Shown: one piece after another, positions 50,274 through 59,354 of the stretch
How the letters are laid out: each line of letters opens with the position of its first letter
How positions within the stretch are numbered: the first letter of the stretch is position 1
From: Winogradskyella sp.
Lineage (GTDB): Bacteria > Bacteroidota > Bacteroidia > Flavobacteriales > Flavobacteriaceae
Reading direction: 5' to 3'
Assembly: GCF_013213835.1 (NCBI RefSeq)
Contig: NZ_JABSSU010000009.1
Location: 66,148 to 130,147 of the forward strand
Length of the DNA stretch: 64,000 bases
The notes under the pieces: model-generated
Told to the model about the DNA's origin: nothing
The model's input: the letters and a program-made list of their open reading frames with translations, nothing else
The model's database searches: none
Program-made: the position numbers and the translations under genes

Positions 50274-51059
50274 TTATTCAAAATTTATAGAATGTAGAAT
50301 AAGACCTGAAGCTGGCGCAATATAATCCATGACCTCTTTGCTATCTTCTTTAAGTGAGTTCTCTATATAATCTAAAGTTACTTCACTTCTCCCTAGTTTT
50401 ATTAAGCAACCAAACATCAAGCGTATCTGGTTTCGCATAAAGCCTTTTCCTTTCACTTTAAAGATATAAGACTTCTTAGGAAAAAAACTAGCTGTATAAA
50501 GTGTGTTTTCTTCAATTAAACAAGAATCAATAGTTCTTACATACTCACCTTTATCAGTTGCTTTATAACAATAGGGTTTAAAATTATGAGTGCCTTCAAA
50601 TAGTTTAGCACCTTGTTTCATTAAGTCCACATCAAGAGTATCTAAAATTGTACTTAAAATTGGTGCACAAAATGGATGATTTTTCTGTCCTTCTGAAAAC
50701 ACATAATGATACTCTTTAATTTTTGAATCTTGTATAATATTAAAGGATTTGTCTACTTCTTTAATAGACAATGCTCTAATATCTTGTGGTAAATTATGAT
50801 TAAAAAGTTCTAAAAAAGAATCAAAATCTTCTAAAGGCTGGTTGTAAATAAATAACTCTAATGCAGCTTCATTTGCCGAAACCATTGCGTCTGTGCGACC
50901 AGCACCTAAAGTTTTAAATTTAATATCGCCTAAAATGTACTTTAGTGTCCGGTCAATCATTAGATGAATGGTTTTAACATCTGGCTGTTTTTGCCAACCA
51001 TGAAAACGATAACCTAAATACTGAAACTTAATAAGGTAGTAATAACGTTTATCAAACAT
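50274..51059 (-). CDS. truA: tRNA pseudouridine synthase A
   Basis: This 261-residue enzyme isomerises uridines 38-40 in the tRNA anticodon arm. The start IKFQYLGYRFHGWQKQP and the catalytic D57 in GAGRTDAMVSA are typical. The RNA-binding region shows FEGTHNFKPYCYKATDK and the C-terminal block GKGFMRNQIRLMFGCLIKLGR. It lies downstream of hisIE on the same strand, 44 bp away, and might receive readthrough from the his operon, although it is functionally unrelated. Confidence 0.92.
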   Translation of the reverse strand: MFDKRYYYLIKFQYLGYRFHGWQKQPDVKTIHLMIDRTLKYILGDIKFKTLGAGRTDAMVSANEAALELFIYNQPLEDFDSFLELFNHNLPQDIRALSIKEVDKSFNIIQDSKIKEYHYVFSEGQKNHPFCAPILSTILDTLDVDLMKQGAKLFEGTHNFKPYCYKATDKGEYVRTIDSCLIEENTLYTASFFPKKSYIFKVKGKGFMRNQIRLMFGCLIKLGRSEVTLDYIENSLKEDSKEVMDYIAPASGLILHSINFE

Positions 51060-51103
51060 GTGTTCAAGAAAACTTATTTAGTGTCTTTTCGCAAGTTTTA
51101 ATT

Positions 51104-51703
51104 CTATTTCTGTCGTTGTTTTAAAACATTTGCAATGTCATTTAGTTGAAATCCTTTTGCTTGTAGTAATATCAAATAGTGAAATAATAAATCAGCACTC
51201 TCATTTAAGAATAAATCATCATTATTATCTTTAGCTTCAATGACAGTTTCTACAGCTTCTTCACCTACTTTTTGAGCTATCTTATTAATGCCTTTAGAGA
51301 ATAGAGACGACACATAAGATGATTCACTTGAAGCGTTTTCTTTTCGTTTTCTAATAGTGTCTTCTAAAGTCGAAATAAACCCATAAGATTGTGTATTTTC
51401 TTGTGCCCAACAGGTATCATCACCTTTATGACATGTTGGACCAGATGGATTCACTTGGATTAAGAACGTATCATAATCACAGTCTATTTTAAGATCTACT
51501 AAGTTTAAAAAATTACCGCTAGATTCTCCTTTAGTCCAAAGTCGTTGTTTAGTTCTACTAAAAAAAGTGACCTTCTTGGTGTCTATTGTTTTTTGATAGG
51601 CTTCTTCATTCATGTAGCCTAGCATTAGTATATTTTTGGTTTCCGAATCCTGAATAATTGCAGGTACTAAACCATCATTATTTTTATCAAAGTCTATCTT
51701 CAT
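51104..51703 (-). CDS. hisIE: Phosphoribosyl-AMP cyclohydrolase / phosphoribosyl-ATP pyrophosphatase
   Basis: This 199-residue bifunctional enzyme carries steps 2 and 3 of histidine synthesis. The HisI half (1 to about 105) has [45 protein letters not shown] and the Zn-binding CHKGDDTCW. The HisE half (about 110-199) has [26 protein letters not shown] and [11 protein letters not shown]. Its ATG overlaps the hisF stop (ATGA), indicating translational coupling. It is the last gene of the operon. Confidence 0.95.
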   Translation of the reverse strand: MKIDFDKNNDGLVPAIIQDSETKNILMLGYMNEEAYQKTIDTKKVTFFSRTKQRLWTKGESSGNFLNLVDLKIDCDYDTFLIQVNPSGPTCHKGDDTCWAQENTQSYGFISTLEDTIRKRKENASSESSYVSSLFSKGINKIAQKVGEEAVETVIEAKDNNDDLFLNESADLLFHYLILLQAKGFQLNDIANVLKQRQK

Positions 51704-52455
51704 AACCTTACTGGTATATCTTGGTTTTTTAATACTTCTTTTAAATCTCTAATAGCAATTTCACCAAAATGGAAGACACTAGCAGCTAATGCTGCATCAG
51801 CTTTTCCTTCTTTAAAAGTATCAGCGAAATGTTGCATAGTTCCAGCACCACCAGATGCTATAATTGGGATATTCACAAGTTCTGAAAGTTTAGCTAAAGC
51901 CTTATTTGCAAAGCCGGCTTTTGTACCATCGTGATTCATAGATGTAAATAAGATTTCACCTGCACCACGTTGTTCAACTTCTTTAGCCCAATCAAAAAGC
52001 TTAATGTTTGTTGGAATGCTTCCTCCTGCAAGGTGTACAAACCACTCTCCTTCTATCTGTTTAGCATCAATGGCTACAACAACACATTGACTTCCAAATT
52101 TAGCTGATAGTTCATTAATTAATTCTGGTCGTTTCACAGCTGCAGAATTAATTGAAACTTTATCTGCGCCACAATGTAATAAGTCATCAACATCTTCTAC
52201 AGAAGATATGCCACCACCAACAGTAAATGGAATATTAACTTGTTCTGCAACCTTTAAAACCATGTCGTGTAGTGTTCTACGTTTTTCTTTTGTTGCTGTA
52301 ATATCTAAAAACACAAGTTCATCTGCACCTAATTCGGCATATTGTTTTGCCAAAGTTACCGGATCACCAGCATCTCTCAAATCCACAAAATTTACGCCTT
52401 TTACAGTGCGACCATCTTTGATATCTAAACAAGGTACAATTCGTTTTGTGAGCAT
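51700..52455 (-). CDS. hisF: Imidazole glycerol phosphate synthase, cyclase subunit
   Basis: This 251-residue TIM barrel closes the imidazole ring using ammonia from HisH and releases AICAR. Landmarks are [15 protein letters not shown] (D11 acid), the first phosphate site [27 protein letters not shown], catalytic Asp in VVAIDAKQ, and [13 protein letters not shown] at the second phosphate site. It starts 25 bp after hisA and its last four bases overlap the hisIE start. Confidence 0.96.
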   Translation of the reverse strand: MLTKRIVPCLDIKDGRTVKGVNFVDLRDAGDPVTLAKQYAELGADELVFLDITATKEKRRTLHDMVLKVAEQVNIPFTVGGGISSVEDVDDLLHCGADKVSINSAAVKRPELINELSAKFGSQCVVVAIDAKQIEGEWFVHLAGGSIPTNIKLFDWAKEVEQRGAGEILFTSMNHDGTKAGFANKALAKLSELVNIPIIASGGAGTMQHFADTFKEGKADAALAASVFHFGEIAIRDLKEVLKNQDIPVRL

Positions 52456-52480
52456 AGTTGAAATTTTTTTTGTCGTACTT

Positions 52481-53221
52481 TTAACTTAAGATATAATTCT
52501 CTAGTTGCTTTAAACTGATTTTATTCTCATAAATGGCCTTACCTATAATAACACCTTCACATCCTAATTCTGCTAATTTTGGTAATTCATCAAATGTTGA
52601 AATGCCACCAGAAGCAATTAATTTAATAGATTCTTCGCTTCGCTCTGAATGACATTCGTTCAAAATACGCTTATACAAACCAAATGAAGGTCCTTGAAGC
52701 ATACCATCTTTTGAAATGTCTGTGCAAATAACATAAGAAATACCATTTGAATGATAAGATTTAATGAAAGGAATTACTTCGATATCACTTTCTTCTTGCC
52801 AACCACTAATGGCTATTCTTTCATTATTGCAATCAGCACCAAGAATGATTTTATCTGAACCATATTTCGCAATCCAATTTTCAAAAACTGTTGGGTTTTT
52901 AACCGCTATGCTACCACCAGTAATTTGGTTTGCACCAGATTCGAAGGCAATATGTAAGTCTTCATCCGACTTAAGACCACCACCAAAATCTACTTTTAAA
53001 TTGGTTTTAGATGTTATTTGTTCTAATACCTTATAATTAACTATATGACTGGCTTTTGCTCCATCTAAATCTACAACATGTAAATATTCAATTCCTGAAT
53101 TTTCAAATTGCTTAGCAACTTCTAGTGGGTTTTCGTTATAGATTTTTTTAGTGTTGTAATCACCTTTTGTTAATCTTACACACTTTCCTTCTATGATATC
53201 TATTGCAGGTATAATACGCAT
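52481..53221 (-). CDS. hisA: ProFAR isomerase with an in-frame repeat-derived insert
   Basis: This 246-residue TIM-barrel enzyme catalyses the Amadori rearrangement of ProFAR to PRFAR. Catalytic acids are D8 ([14 protein letters not shown]) and D130 (ILGADCNN), and the phosphate sites GGGLKSDED and LIASGGIST are intact. Residues 190-198 (CHSERSEES) are not part of the normal sequence. They encode a genomic palindromic repeat placed between the sixth and seventh barrel units, where a short surface helix or loop normally lies. The frame is preserved, so the enzyme is probably active. It follows hisH by 10 bp. Confidence 0.93.
   Translation of the reverse strand: MRIIPAIDIIEGKCVRLTKGDYNTKKIYNENPLEVAKQFENSGIEYLHVVDLDGAKASHIVNYKVLEQITSKTNLKVDFGGGLKSDEDLHIAFESGANQITGGSIAVKNPTVFENWIAKYGSDKIILGADCNNERIAISGWQEESDIEVIPFIKSYHSNGISYVICTDISKDGMLQGPSFGLYKRILNECHSERSEESIKLIASGGISTFDELPKLAELGCEGVIIGKAIYENKISLKQLENYILS
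52630..52655. repeat. Palindromic repeat fragment inside hisA
   Basis: The plus strand reads AGATTCTTCGCTTCGCTCTGAATGACA, of which the inner part (AGATTCTTCGCTTCGCTCTG) is typical of a dispersed Bacteroidota repeat whose translation is CHSERSEES. In this window it belongs with the CATTC/GAATG repeats at 55995, 57317 and 61418. It encodes residues of about 190-198 of HisA. Confidence 0.75.
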
Positions 53222-53231
53222 TTATTTTCGA

Positions 53232-53813
53232 TTATAAGTTTATAAAATTCTTTAGTAATTGCTCGCCTATTAATCCAGATTTCTCTGGGTGAAATTGAAC
53301 ACCGTAGAAGTTCTCTTTTTGTAACGCTGATGCATATTCTATTTTATAATCAGTTGTCGCAATAGCTTCCGGGCAAATCTCTGCATAATAGCTATGAACA
53401 AGATACATATAGTCACCTTCATTTATATTCTCAAACAACTCAGACTTTAAGTTTTTGATAACGTTCCATCCCATTTGTGGCACCTTAACATCGTTTTTAA
53501 ATTTTTTGACATCAACATCAAAAATGCCTAAACCTTGGGTATTTCCTTCTTCTGAATGATTACACATTAATTGCATTCCTAAACAAATACCAAGTACAGG
53601 CTGTGTTAATTGTGGTATTACCTTATCTAATCCTGAATCTTTAAGTTTCTTCATTGCCGAACTTGCTTCGCCCACACCAGGAAAAATAACTTTTTCAGCA
53701 CTTATTATGTCTTCAGGATTACTTGAAAGAATAGCATCTATACCAAGACGTTGAAAAGCAAATTGTATGCTTTTTATATTACCAGCACCGTAATCTATAA
53801 TTTTTAAATCCAT
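53232..53813 (-). CDS. hisH: Imidazole glycerol phosphate synthase, glutamine amidotransferase subunit
   Basis: This 193-residue class I glutamine amidotransferase supplies ammonia to HisF. The nucleophile is C77 in GICLGMQLMC; H175 and E177 in QFHPEKSG complete the triad. The oxyanion motif FPGVGEA is at 44-50 and DYGAGNIKS opens the protein. Its ATG overlaps the last base of the hisB stop, so translation is coupled. Confidence 0.96.
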   Translation of the reverse strand: MDLKIIDYGAGNIKSIQFAFQRLGIDAILSSNPEDIISAEKVIFPGVGEASSAMKKLKDSGLDKVIPQLTQPVLGICLGMQLMCNHSEEGNTQGLGIFDVDVKKFKNDVKVPQMGWNVIKNLKSELFENINEGDYMYLVHSYYAEICPEAIATTDYKIEYASALQKENFYGVQFHPEKSGLIGEQLLKNFINL

Positions 53814-54946
53814 TAAAGCATTCCTTTTGTTGATGGTAAAATCATCTTCTCTACATCTTGTTTTACTGCCATTTTTATTGCTTTTGCAAAAGCTTTAAAT
53901 ATGGCTTCAATTTTATGATGTTCATTAGTACCTTCAGCTTTAATATTAAGATTGCACTTAGCGCCATCAGTAAAAGATTTAAAGAAATGCATAAACATTT
54001 CAGTAGGCATTTTACCAATCATTTCACGGTTAAAATCTGTTTCCCAAACCAACCAATTTCTACCACCAAAATCAATAGCAACTTGAGCTAAACAATCATC
54101 CATTGGTAGACAAAAACCATATCTCTCAATACCTAATTTATTCCCTAACGTTTGGGCAAAAACTTCGCCCAAAGCAATTGCAGTATCTTCAATAGTGTGA
54201 TGTTCATCAACATCAAGATCACCATTAACTGTAATATTAAGATCTATTTGGCCATGTCGAGCAATTTGATCTAGCATATGGTCAAAAAATGCAATACCAG
54301 TATCGATATTACTTTTTCCTGTGCCATCTAAATTAAGGTCTATTTTAATTTTTGTTTCATTTGTGTTTCGCTCAATAGAACCAACTCGCTCAGTAGCTTT
54401 TAAGAATTTGTAAATTGCTTCCCAATCGTTAGATTCTAAGGCAATATAAGATTGTAATTCAGAATTACTAATAGTAACTTCATCAGTTCCTAAATTAGTA
54501 TTGTCATTAATAAAAATGCCCTTAGAACCTAAATTTTTAGCCAATTCTATATCTGTTAATCTATCACCTATGACGAAAGAGTTTTGTAAGTCATAATCTT
54601 CTGTAAAATACTTGGTCAAAAGTCCTGTGTTTGGTTTTCGTGTTGGCGCATTATCTTTTGCAAAAGTTCTATCAATAAACTGTTCTTTGAAAACCACACC
54701 TTGTTGTTCAAAAGTTTTAATTACAAAATTGTGAACCGGCCAAAAGGTGTCTTCGGGATACACTTCTGTTCCTAGACCATCTTGATTAGTAATCATAACA
54801 ACTTCGAAATTGAGTTCGTTAGCTATCTTACTTAAATATTGAAATACTTTTGGGTAAAACTCTAACTTTTCAAACGAGTCTATTTGTTCGTCGGTTGGTT
54901 CTTTTATGAGTGTTCCATCTCGATCTATGAATAGTACTGGTTTCAT
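53813..54946 (-). CDS. hisB: Histidinol-phosphatase / imidazoleglycerol-phosphate dehydratase
   Basis: This 377-residue fusion covers steps 6 and 8. Residues 1 to about 165 form a HAD phosphatase (FIDRDGTLI with D8/D10, MITNQDGLG, and the later [13 protein letters not shown]). Residues of about 180-377 form IGPD with its Mn-binding histidine motifs [23 protein letters not shown] and [17 protein letters not shown]. It overlaps hisC and hisH by one base at each end, typical of a tightly coupled operon. Confidence 0.96.
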   Translation of the reverse strand: MKPVLFIDRDGTLIKEPTDEQIDSFEKLEFYPKVFQYLSKIANELNFEVVMITNQDGLGTEVYPEDTFWPVHNFVIKTFEQQGVVFKEQFIDRTFAKDNAPTRKPNTGLLTKYFTEDYDLQNSFVIGDRLTDIELAKNLGSKGIFINDNTNLGTDEVTISNSELQSYIALESNDWEAIYKFLKATERVGSIERNTNETKIKIDLNLDGTGKSNIDTGIAFFDHMLDQIARHGQIDLNITVNGDLDVDEHHTIEDTAIALGEVFAQTLGNKLGIERYGFCLPMDDCLAQVAIDFGGRNWLVWETDFNREMIGKMPTEMFMHFFKSFTDGAKCNLNIKAEGTNEHHKIEAIFKAFAKAIKMAVKQDVEKMILPSTKGML

Positions 54947-55983
54947 TATAGTTTCCGCAATGTGTTAATTAATATTTTATTCTCTTCTTTTGTTCCGACT
55001 GTAAATCGTAAACAATTCTCGCAAAGTGTTTGTGTTGTTCTATTTCTTACAACAATACCGTTTGCAATAAGTTGATTGTATCTCAAATTAGCATCATCAA
55101 CTTTAGTTAACAAAAAATTAGCATCTGATGGATATACCTTTTGTACAAAACCAATTTTTTCCAATTCAGTCTTCAAAAATTCTCTTTCTTCTAAAATTGA
55201 TTTAACCTCAGACGTTACTTCGTTAAGTCTTATCAATCTTTCTATAGCTTTCTCTTGTGTTAGTTGATTGACGTTATATGGCGGTTTTATTTTGTTTAGA
55301 ATTGAAATTATATATTCCGAAGCATAACAAACGCCCATTCTAATTCCAGCAAGGCCATAGGCTTTAGACAATGTTTGCGTTACAATAAGATTAGGGAATT
55401 CATCGAGACGATTTAACCAACTTTCTGAACTTGAAAAATCTATGTAAGCTTCATCTATAACTACGATTCCATTAAATGACTGTATTAAGTTTTCAATTTT
55501 AGATGCTTCAAAGCTGTTGGCTGTAGGATTATTTGGCGAACATAAAAACAATAATTTTGAGGATATGTCTTGTGCTTCTATAATAGCATTAACATCTGGT
55601 TGAAAATCTTGTGTTAACTGAACCTCTTTCAATGCTACTGCGTTAATATTTGCCAACACACTATACATTCCATAGGTTGGCGGTAAAATGATGACTTCAT
55701 CTTTATTTGGTTCGCAAAAAGCTCTAAATATTAAGTCTAAAACTTCATCACTTCCGTTACCTAAAAGGATTTGATTTTTATTAATGCCTTTTAGTTCAGA
55801 TAACTTTCTCTTAACGGTTACCTGCTGTGGGTCTGGATAACGGTTAACCCCATTTTGAAATGGATTCTCATTAGCATCAATAAACACCATATTTTCTGAA
55901 ACTTCTTTGTATTCATCTCTTGCAGATGAATAAGGTTTTATGGTTTTTATATTTTCTCTTAAGAGGTTTTCTATTTCTTTCAT
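54946..55983 (-). CDS. hisC: Histidinol-phosphate aminotransferase
   Basis: This 345-residue class I/II PLP aminotransferase converts imidazole-acetol phosphate to histidinol phosphate. The PLP lysine is K207 in [14 protein letters not shown]. Other sites are [30 protein letters not shown] and DEAYIDFS. Its stop overlaps the hisB start by one base. The gap to hisD upstream (43 bp) contains a palindromic repeat. Confidence 0.95.
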   Translation of the reverse strand: MKEIENLLRENIKTIKPYSSARDEYKEVSENMVFIDANENPFQNGVNRYPDPQQVTVKRKLSELKGINKNQILLGNGSDEVLDLIFRAFCEPNKDEVIILPPTYGMYSVLANINAVALKEVQLTQDFQPDVNAIIEAQDISSKLLFLCSPNNPTANSFEASKIENLIQSFNGIVVIDEAYIDFSSSESWLNRLDEFPNLIVTQTLSKAYGLAGIRMGVCYASEYIISILNKIKPPYNVNQLTQEKAIERLIRLNEVTSEVKSILEEREFLKTELEKIGFVQKVYPSDANFLLTKVDDANLRYNQLIANGIVVRNRTTQTLCENCLRFTVGTKEENKILINTLRKL

Positions 55984-55994
55984 AATTAGTCTTT

Positions 55995-56022
55995 GTGAGA
56001 TTCCTGCATACTTAGAAATGAC
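55995..56022. repeat. Dispersed palindromic repeat between hisD and hisC
   Basis: The plus strand reads GTGAGATTCCTGCATACT, followed by TAGAAATGACA. The minus-strand reading TGTCATTTCTAAGTATGCAG matches a frequent Bacteroidota repeat type (TGTCATTTC...GCAGGAATCT). It nearly fills the 43-bp gap. Confidence 0.6.
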
Positions 56023-56026
56023 ATTT

Positions 56027-57310
56027 CTAATTTAAATCCTTTAATCTAATTGATACTGCATTTTTGTGTGCTTGTAAACCTTCAGCTTCTGCCATTAATT
56101 CAATAGCATTTCCAATATTTTTAAGACCTTGTTCTGTGATGCTTTGAAAAGTTATGCTTTTAGTGAAACTATCTAAATTCACACCGGAATAGGCTTTTGA
56201 AAATCCATTTGTTGGTAATGTATGATTTGTTCCAGAAGCGTAATCTCCTGCACTTTCTGGTGTATAGTTTCCTATAAAAACAGAACCTGCATTGATAATA
56301 CCATTCACAAACAAATCGTTATTATTTGTGCAAACTATAAAATGCTCTGGACCATAATCATTTATAAGATCTAGTGCATTGTTATATGAATCAACTACAA
56401 TAGTTCGTGAATTTTCTATGGCATTTTCAGCAATATCTTTTCGAGGTAAATCTTTAAGTTGATTCTCAACTTCAATACTGACATCATTCGCAAAATCTTT
56501 AGAAGTAGATACTAAAATCACTTGACTGTCAATACCGTGTTCTGCCTGACTTAAAAGGTCTGAAGCAACATATGAAGCATTAGCTGTTTCATCTGCCATT
56601 ACTAATAATTCACTTGGTCCTGCAGGCATATCTATAGCAACACCATAGTTTGTTGCGATTTGTTTTGCTACTGTAACATATTGATTACCTGGCCCGAAGA
56701 TTTTATAAACTTTTGGAATGCTTTCAGTTCCAAAAGTCATTCCAGCTACTGCCTGAATACCACCAACCTTCATAATTTTAGTAACACCACATAAATTAGC
56801 AGTATATAATATTTCATTTGCAATATTACCTTCCTTATTTGGCGGTGAGCATAAAACAATGTCTTTGCAACCTGCAATATTAGCTGGTACAGCAAGCATC
56901 AAAACCGTAGAAAATAAAGGTGCTGTTCCACCAGGAATGTATAACCCAACGCTTTGTATAGGTCTTTTTTCTTGCCAGCATTTTACGCCTTCGATTGTGT
57001 TTATCTCAACCTTATTCGTTTTTTGCGAAGCATGAAAACTTTCAATATTGGATTTAGCTAACTGAATAGCACTTTTTAATTCAGCAGAGACTTGAGATTT
57101 AGCGAACTCAATTTCTTCCCTAGTAACCTCAATTGAAACAGGCGTAACTTTATCAAATTTTGAAGTGTAAGCGTTAATTGCTTCATCACCTTGAAGTTTT
57201 ACATTATCAAAAACGGTCTTTACAAGAGACTCAATATCATCTACTGTTTTTGTTGGGCGTTTTAATAACGTTTCCCATTGTGATTTATCTGGATTTATGA
57301 CTATTTTCAT
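56027..57310 (-). CDS. hisD: Histidinol dehydrogenase
   Basis: This 427-residue Zn enzyme oxidises histidinol to histidine in two NAD-dependent steps. Family blocks are LYIPGGTAPLFSTVLMLAVPA, KVGGIQAVAGMTFGTESIPKV, FGPGNQYVTVAKQ, DMPAGPSELLV, LLSQAEHGIDSQ, YGPEHFIV and DYASGTNHTLPT. No residue loss is apparent. It is the second gene of the operon, 105 bp from hisG; the spacer holds two repeat elements. Confidence 0.96.
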   Translation of the reverse strand: MKIVINPDKSQWETLLKRPTKTVDDIESLVKTVFDNVKLQGDEAINAYTSKFDKVTPVSIEVTREEIEFAKSQVSAELKSAIQLAKSNIESFHASQKTNKVEINTIEGVKCWQEKRPIQSVGLYIPGGTAPLFSTVLMLAVPANIAGCKDIVLCSPPNKEGNIANEILYTANLCGVTKIMKVGGIQAVAGMTFGTESIPKVYKIFGPGNQYVTVAKQIATNYGVAIDMPAGPSELLVMADETANASYVASDLLSQAEHGIDSQVILVSTSKDFANDVSIEVENQLKDLPRKDIAENAIENSRTIVVDSYNNALDLINDYGPEHFIVCTNNNDLFVNGIINAGSVFIGNYTPESAGDYASGTNHTLPTNGFSKAYSGVNLDSFTKSITFQSITEQGLKNIGNAIELMAEAEGLQAHKNAVSIRLKDLN

Positions 57311-57316
57311 TGTTTC

Positions 57317-57342
57317 GTGTCATTCCTGCGAAGGCAGGAATC
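57317..57342. repeat. Dispersed palindromic repeat in hisG-hisD gap (left element)
   Basis: GTGTCATTCCTGCGAAGGCA continues into GGAATCT. TTCCTGC (57323-57329) and GCAGGAA (57334-57340) pair around GAAG. A T run follows on the plus strand, but transcription here runs on the other strand, where no U run follows, so it should not stop the his transcript. Confidence 0.78.
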
Positions 57343-57380
57343 TTTTTTTTATTATTTTCTTTAACATCTTTTTTGTGTAA

Positions 57381-57410
57381 AAGGCTTCGACTACGCTCAG
57401 CCTGACAGCT
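57381..57410. repeat. Dispersed palindromic repeat in hisG-hisD gap (right element)
   Basis: AAGGCTTCGACTACGCTCAG followed by CCTGACAGCTT. AGGCT and AGCCT pair around the TCGACTACGCTC core, a sequence widely repeated in Bacteroidota intergenic DNA. It ends six bases before the hisG stop. Confidence 0.72.
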
Positions 57411-57415
57411 TGAAA

Positions 57416-58273
57416 TTAAAGGACCATGTTTTCAATTGGACATACTAATATACCTTGAGCTCCTTTAGCTTTTAACTCATCAATAATTTCCCAAAACTGA
57501 CTTTTATCAATTACAGAATGAACTGAACTCCAACCTTCTTGTGCGAGCGGCAAGACTGTCGGACTTTTCATTCCTGGTAATATGTTTATAATATCTTCGA
57601 GTTTGTCATTTGGTGCATTTAATAGTACATACTTTGAATTTCTTCCTTTTAAAACTGATTGAATTCTGAATTGAATACGCTGAAGAATTACCTTATTTTC
57701 CTCAGATATTTTCGGTGACACCGCTAAAACTGCTTCAGATTTAAGTAGAACTTGAATCTCTTTAAGGTTATTTTTAAATAATGTGCTACCACTTGAAACG
57801 ATATCACAAATACCATCAGCTAAACCAATGTTTGGTGCTATTTCTACCGAGCCATTGATGATATGCAAGTTAGCTTCAACACCTTCTTTACTTAGGTGTT
57901 TATTTACAGTATTTGGATAAGATGTTGCTATACGTTTTCCTTCTAAATCACTAATAGAGGTTGCGTTAGACGATTTTGGCACAGCAATAGAAACTCTACA
58001 TTTAGAGAAACCTAATTTCTCAGCAACAATAATATCTTCGCCTTTTTCTACTAAGATGTTTTCGCCAATAATAGCTACATCTACTACTCCATCTCTTAAA
58101 TACTGAGGAATATCGCCATTACGCAGATACAATACTTCTAAAGGAAAGTTTCTAGCAGAAGCCTTTAATTGGTCTTTTCCGTTGTCTACAGAAATACCAA
58201 TATCCTTTAATAGCTTCATTGAGTCTTGATTTAGACGACCGGACTTTTGAACTGCAATTTTTAATTTACTCAT
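57416..58273 (-). CDS. hisG: ATP phosphoribosyltransferase, long form
   Basis: This 285-residue first enzyme of the pathway condenses ATP and PRPP. Residues 1 to about 210 are the catalytic domains (KIAVQKSGRLNQDSMKLLKDIGI, VAIIGENILVEKG, SSGSTLFKNNL region for PRPP). Residues of about 215-285 are the ACT-like regulatory domain of the long form (LPGMKSPTVLPLAQEGWSSVHSV), which binds histidine for feedback inhibition, so no HisZ is needed. It is the first structural gene, 38 bp after the attenuator hairpin. Confidence 0.96.
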   Translation of the reverse strand: MSKLKIAVQKSGRLNQDSMKLLKDIGISVDNGKDQLKASARNFPLEVLYLRNGDIPQYLRDGVVDVAIIGENILVEKGEDIIVAEKLGFSKCRVSIAVPKSSNATSISDLEGKRIATSYPNTVNKHLSKEGVEANLHIINGSVEIAPNIGLADGICDIVSSGSTLFKNNLKEIQVLLKSEAVLAVSPKISEENKVILQRIQFRIQSVLKGRNSKYVLLNAPNDKLEDIINILPGMKSPTVLPLAQEGWSSVHSVIDKSQFWEIIDELKAKGAQGILVCPIENMVL

Positions 58274-58311
58274 ATTAGTTATGTTTTGTTGAAAACATCA
58301 ATGAGCACATT

Positions 58312-58344
58312 AAAAAAAGCCCATTTGATACTTTCAAACGGGCT
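58312..58344 (-). terminator. Transcription attenuator of the his operon
   Basis: On the minus strand AGCCCGTTTGA (58334-58344) pairs with TCAAATGGGCT (58318-58328) around a five-base loop, with one G-U pair. It is followed by seven Ts (58312-58318). It lies 31 bases after the leader peptide stop and 38 bases before the hisG start, in the leader of the operon and not at its end. Confidence 0.85.
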
Positions 58345-58375
58345 TTTATATATTTTAAAATTAATCAATACATAC

Positions 58376-58429
58376 TCACCTCGCTTGAGCGATTAAATGT
58401 AAATGATGATGTAATTTATTGATATTCAT
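58376..58429 (-). CDS. hisL: His-rich leader peptide controlling the his operon
   Basis: This 17-codon frame reads MNINKLHHHLHLIAQAR, ATG at 58427-58429 and TGA at 58376-58378. Four of 17 residues are His, in the cluster HHHLH, far above chance. A terminator hairpin follows before hisG. In leader-peptide attenuation a ribosome stalled at His codons when charged tRNA-His is scarce favours an antiterminator. I did not trace a full set of alternative stems. The role is inferred from position, codon content and the terminator. Confidence 0.85.
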   Translation of the reverse strand: MNINKLHHHLHLIAQAR

Positions 58430-58447
58430 TTCGTGATTTTTGCTGAA

Positions 58448-58479
58448 CAAAGTTTTGTAAAATATTTTTATAAATCCAA
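58448..58479 (-). promoter_or_regulatory. Candidate his operon promoter
   Basis: On the minus strand a TTG (58477-58479) is followed after 21 bases by AAACTTTG (58448-58455), one base off the TAnnTTTG consensus. Transcription would begin about 12 bases before the leader peptide ATG. Confidence 0.42.
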
Positions 58480-58531
58480 ATTAAATCAATTAAAAATTAA
58501 TTTTTATGACTTTTTATACTTTACAGACTAA

Positions 58532-59344
58532 TTATTGGTTCCCAAGAATAATTGGCATTCCAGATTCTCCAGAACCGATTATTACTACTTTACTATTTTC
58601 TGACTCCGCAAGTTTATTTGTTGCTTCAATGCCTTTATCTTGAAGAATTTTGTCCGTCAAAGATGCGCTCAAAATTCTATTAGCATCTGCTTTACCTTGG
58701 GCTTCAATACGCTGACGTTCTGCCTCTTTTTGTGCACTTACAAGTCTAAATTCATACTCTAGAGATTCTTGTTCTTGCTTTAACTTACGCTCAATTGCGT
58801 TTTTAATTGTTGGTGGAAGTGTAACATCCTTAATTAAAATATCATTGATTTGAATATATTGAGATTCTACGATACGCTTTGTCTCTTCAAATATTTCTTG
58901 CTGAATTGCATCTCTTTTTGTTGAATACAATTGCTCTGGTGTATAACGTCCTACTACGCTACGTGCCGCTGATCTAATTGCCGGTAGCAATACTCTGCTT
59001 AGATAGTTTTGCCCTTTTTCCTTGTGTAGTCTACTTAAATTTTTCAAATCTGGTTGGTATAACACAGATGCATCAAGTTTTATATCTAGACCATTAGAAG
59101 ACAATACCGTCATTTTTTCCGGTATTTCTTGCTGTCTTACTTCGTAATCAATTACGCTATTCCAAGGAGCAACGAAATTAATTCCTTCGCCAAGTGGCGC
59201 ACTATTAGGATCTACACCACCATTTAATTTGTATAAAACACCGGCATGACCAGAATCTATGGTCACTACAGATTTAGAAATTATAATTATAAAAGCTACG
59301 CCTCCGACTAAAATCGGCAACCCAATTTTTGGTAATTTTTCCAT
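58532..59344 (-). CDS. Prohibitin-family SPFH protein
   Basis: This 270-residue membrane-anchored protein has an N-terminal helix of about 7-27 (IGLPILVGGVAFIIIISKSVV). The SPFH/band 7 domain follows (DSGHAGVLYKLNGG, APLGEGINFVAPW, RSVVGRYTPEQLYSTKRDAI), then a coiled coil of about 175-235 (ERKLKQEQESLEYEFRLVSAQKEAERQRIEAQGKAD). Prohibitins form membrane rings that scaffold proteases or define lipid domains. It is encoded 10 bp after the VWA gene on the same strand, so the pair may function together at the membrane. Confidence 0.88.
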   Translation of the reverse strand: MEKLPKIGLPILVGGVAFIIIISKSVVTIDSGHAGVLYKLNGGVDPNSAPLGEGINFVAPWNSVIDYEVRQQEIPEKMTVLSSNGLDIKLDASVLYQPDLKNLSRLHKEKGQNYLSRVLLPAIRSAARSVVGRYTPEQLYSTKRDAIQQEIFEETKRIVESQYIQINDILIKDVTLPPTIKNAIERKLKQEQESLEYEFRLVSAQKEAERQRIEAQGKADANRILSASLTDKILQDKGIEATNKLAESENSKVVIIGSGESGMPIILGNQ

Positions 59345-59354
59345 TAAATTTAGT

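Noticed and set aside
57323..57350. Terminator inside the his operon between hisG and hisD
   Set aside because: The T run follows the hairpin on the plus strand only. The operon is transcribed on the minus strand.
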